This document shows, piece by piece, positions 5,454 through 6,954 of a DNA stretch of 6,954 nt; the first letter of the stretch is position 1; each line of letters begins with the position of its first letter. Under the pieces are notes generated by a model. It saw nothing but the letters and a program-made list of their open reading frames with translations. It had not been told where the DNA came from and did not search any database. This DNA is from Methanomethylicus sp964513415 (GTDB lineage Archaea; Thermoproteota; Methanomethylicia; Methanomethylicales; Methanomethylicaceae): positions 1 to 6,954 of the forward strand of contig CAZEMX010000105.1 in assembly GCA_964513415.1 (NCBI GenBank), in the 5' to 3' direction. A program made the position numbers and the translations under genes.

Positions 5454-6382
5454 CCGCAACCGTGGAACGCGAAACCGTCGGCACGCTCTCGGGCTTCGAC
5501 GAGGTGAACGGCACCATGCCGGTGCGGTACGTCTACCAAGGGCGTTCGCCGGGCGAGGAAATCCTCACCCACCCCGACATCCCGCCGCTCGATCACGTCA
5601 TCATCGTCAACAACGTGAAGCTCTACGCGGTCGGGTACGACGTGACGCAGTATTTCGAGGCCGACGCGAGCACCACGTCAAACGGCGAGGTCGTGGTCAA
5701 CTACTCAGCCTCCGGCTCCGGCGGCGGGTTCAAGGAAGCTGATTACGTCGCGTGGGAGCGGTCGTTCCAGAAGGAATCGGTCCGCGTCCCGACGTTCGCG
5801 CTGCAGGCCCGCTACTACAACAAGGCGGGCGACTCTTCCGAATCGACGCGATGGGATTGGGTCGAGCAGGGGCTGGCGATCCCGGTGAAGTACGCGACGC
5901 TGAACGTCACGGTGAACTTCATCGCGGGCAACCTCCAGACCCGCAACCAAATCCTGGCGATCATGGCGGCGATCGACGCGCAGGAGGACCACCTGCACGT
6001 CATTGGGGCGTTCGGCACAAAGAAGTGGGTGATGCAGCCGGCGCAGATCAGGCAGGCCGACCCGCTCCGGGTGGAGATTTCGTACCACTGGATCAGCGAC
6101 CCGGGCAACGGGGCGCCGACCATCCCGGCGTCGGTCGTGGCGCAGGACGCCACGATCAAGAACTACGTCTATCTCCCGCAGGTCGAGCGCCCGCCGTTCC
6201 ACCAGTACCAGGTCCGTCCGCAGCGAGTGGTCATCGACGAGCCCGCCAGTGTCTACGCGAAGGACCAGGTTCCGTTCGTCTACGTCGTCGATCTGTACCC
6301 GCAGTACCGCCCCGACGGGTCGGCGAACCCGCGCTACGACCCGCTCGGATACAAGTCGCTCCCGGGAAACCCGTTCCCATGA
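5450..6382 (+). CDS. Putative distal tail / baseplate protein, family not recognised
   Basis: A 310-residue protein, coupled to the tape-measure gene by ATGA with GGGAG six bases ahead of its ATG. I do not recognise the family. The N-terminal part (1-90) is beta-rich, with strands around MPVRYVYQG and HVIIVNNVKLYAVGYDV, and ends in a Ser/Gly linker SASGSGGG. The middle (96-215) has mixed strands and a helix, with ARYYNKAGDSS (120-130), LNVTVNFIAGN (151-161), a helix RNQILAIMAAIDAQ, and FGTKKWVMQP (188-197), then EISYHWISDPG. The C-terminal third is Pro/Tyr-rich with QVRPQRVVIDEP and an extended VPFVYVVDLYPQYRPDG run. Aromatic and Pro content, no membrane segment, and location directly after the tape measure fit a tail-tip ring or hub protein. 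This is inference from order. Confidence 0.7.
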   Translation: MTATVERETVGTLSGFDEVNGTMPVRYVYQGRSPGEEILTHPDIPPLDHVIIVNNVKLYAVGYDVTQYFEADASTTSNGEVVVNYSASGSGGGFKEADYVAWERSFQKESVRVPTFALQARYYNKAGDSSESTRWDWVEQGLAIPVKYATLNVTVNFIAGNLQTRNQILAIMAAIDAQEDHLHVIGAFGTKKWVMQPAQIRQADPLRVEISYHWISDPGNGAPTIPASVVAQDATIKNYVYLPQVERPPFHQYQVRPQRVVIDEPASVYAKDQVPFVYVVDLYPQYRPDGSANPRYDPLGYKSLPGNPFP

Positions 6383-6903
6383 ACCCGCCCGTTTCTACCC
6401 ATACCCACCAGCCCGCCACGGCGCGAAGCGCAGGCGCGTTCGACCCGGCGCACCGCCCCGAGCACGCCGCGACCGTCGCGGCGGTGTACGTCAACGGCGC
6501 CGGGCAAGACCCGTCAAGCCCTGTCGTCGCGTGGGCGTCTGAACTGTCGTTCGACGTGCGGATAAACTCGGCGGGCGGCGGGCCGTCGTCGCTGGCCTTG
6601 GGCGTCGGGTTCTCCAACCCCGTCCCGTCCGACGATGAGTACAAAGTCGTGGTCAACGTCGGGGACGAGGTGATTGTGCAGTCCACGGGAAAGTTCGATC
6701 GGTTCATCATCCCGTGGAAGCCCAACGCCAAGCCGTGCCCGGCGCAGCCCGGGAGCGCGGCCCGCGACGCCTTCCGCCGCAAGGTCAAGCCCACGGGGAT
6801 CGTCGCCGAGCCGCCGGACACGGGCGGAGGCGATGGACCTACCGGGTTCGGCGGCGCAGGTCCGAGCAGCGGGGCCAGCGGAGACGGCGGGGTGCCCCCA
6901 TGA
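6379..6903 (+). CDS. Hypothetical tail-region protein with a disordered Gly/Pro C-terminus
   Basis: A 174-residue protein of unrecognised family, overlapping the genes on both sides by ATGA. The ribosome binding signal is weak (GGGAA about a dozen bases before the ATG), so coupling to upstream translation is likely. The first 30 residues are polar with several histidines (THTHQP, DPAHRPEHAA). A short beta-like core follows (about 31-115), with VAAVYVNGAG, a SELSFDVRIN strand, SSLALGVGF, YKVVVNVGDEVIV and FDRFIIPWKPNAKP. The rest is Gly/Pro/Ser/Asp-rich and probably disordered (from about EPPDTGGGDG to GDGGVPP). There is one cysteine, in KPCPAQP. The layout suits a structural or tail-tip accessory protein, with no enzyme motif. 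The frame is open a long way upstream, but that part is antisense-free shadow inside the previous gene and is not used. Confidence 0.65.
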   Translation: MNPPVSTHTHQPATARSAGAFDPAHRPEHAATVAAVYVNGAGQDPSSPVVAWASELSFDVRINSAGGGPSSLALGVGFSNPVPSDDEYKVVVNVGDEVIVQSTGKFDRFIIPWKPNAKPCPAQPGSAARDAFRRKVKPTGIVAEPPDTGGGDGPTGFGGAGPSSGASGDGGVPP

Positions 6904-6954
6904 GAATCGACTTCAATTTCGACAGCAACGACATCGGCGGCATCGTGGGCATCG
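6900..6954 (+). CDS. Start of another tail-region gene (truncated by the window end)
   Basis: An ATG overlapping the previous stop as ATGA opens a frame that runs off the window after 18 codons, reading MRIDFNFDSNDIGGIVGI. A GGCGGGG stretch lies about seven bases upstream. The unbroken coupling pattern makes it a likely gene of the same operon, but too little is visible to assign a family. Confidence 0.5.
   Translation, partial: MRIDFNFDSNDIGGIVGI

Noticed and set aside
5752..6378. Upstream extension of the 174-aa gene's frame
   Set aside because: It overlaps the well-formed 310-aa gene in another frame and encodes Gly/Arg/Pro-rich sequence; the ATG at 6379 with ATGA overlap is the better start.

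Overview
The window reads as part of the head-neck-tail module of a tailed bacteriophage or prophage. It is GC-rich throughout, and every convincing gene but one lies on the + strand. The genes are packed with ATGA/TTGA stop-start overlaps or gaps of a few bases. There is no tRNA, rRNA, CRISPR array, integrase or attachment site. GC-rich codons, GGAG-type ribosome binding sites and GTG/TTG starts point to a virus of a high-GC bacterium, but I cannot name the host lineage from the sequence.

Head and neck (1-2988): the window opens inside a major capsid protein gene of the lambda gpE-like, HK97-fold type. A strong intrinsic terminator follows it directly. Next come a 76-residue protein with four cysteines, a Mu gp36-like (DUF1320) head-tail connector, a Mu gpG-like tail completion/virion morphogenesis protein, and a 171-residue protein in the place where a tail terminator normally sits.

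Tail (2985-5453): a 161-residue beta-rich, virion-associated protein is followed by a 287-residue probable tail tube protein whose two halves look alike. Then comes a 161-base gap with no + strand gene, and a short (315 aa) tape-measure-like protein. The gap holds the window's most unusual item, a 47-codon open frame on the opposite strand that encodes a polar N-terminus and one hydrophobic membrane-spanning segment. The tail assembly chaperone pair with programmed frameshift, usual before a siphophage tape measure gene, is not visible.

Tail tip (5450-end): two translationally coupled genes of unrecognised family (310 and 174 aa), probably distal tail or baseplate components, and the first 18 codons of another gene.

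The order capsid, connector, completion, terminator, tube, tape measure, tip is that of a long-tailed, non-contractile virus. No sheath gene is seen, which favours a siphovirus-like morphology, with a short tail if the tape-measure call is right. Head genes of lambda type combined with neck genes of Mu type indicate a mosaic genome. I see no clear evidence of a wholly new system. The antisense membrane ORF, the terminator placement and the unrecognised tail-tip genes are the points worth following up.
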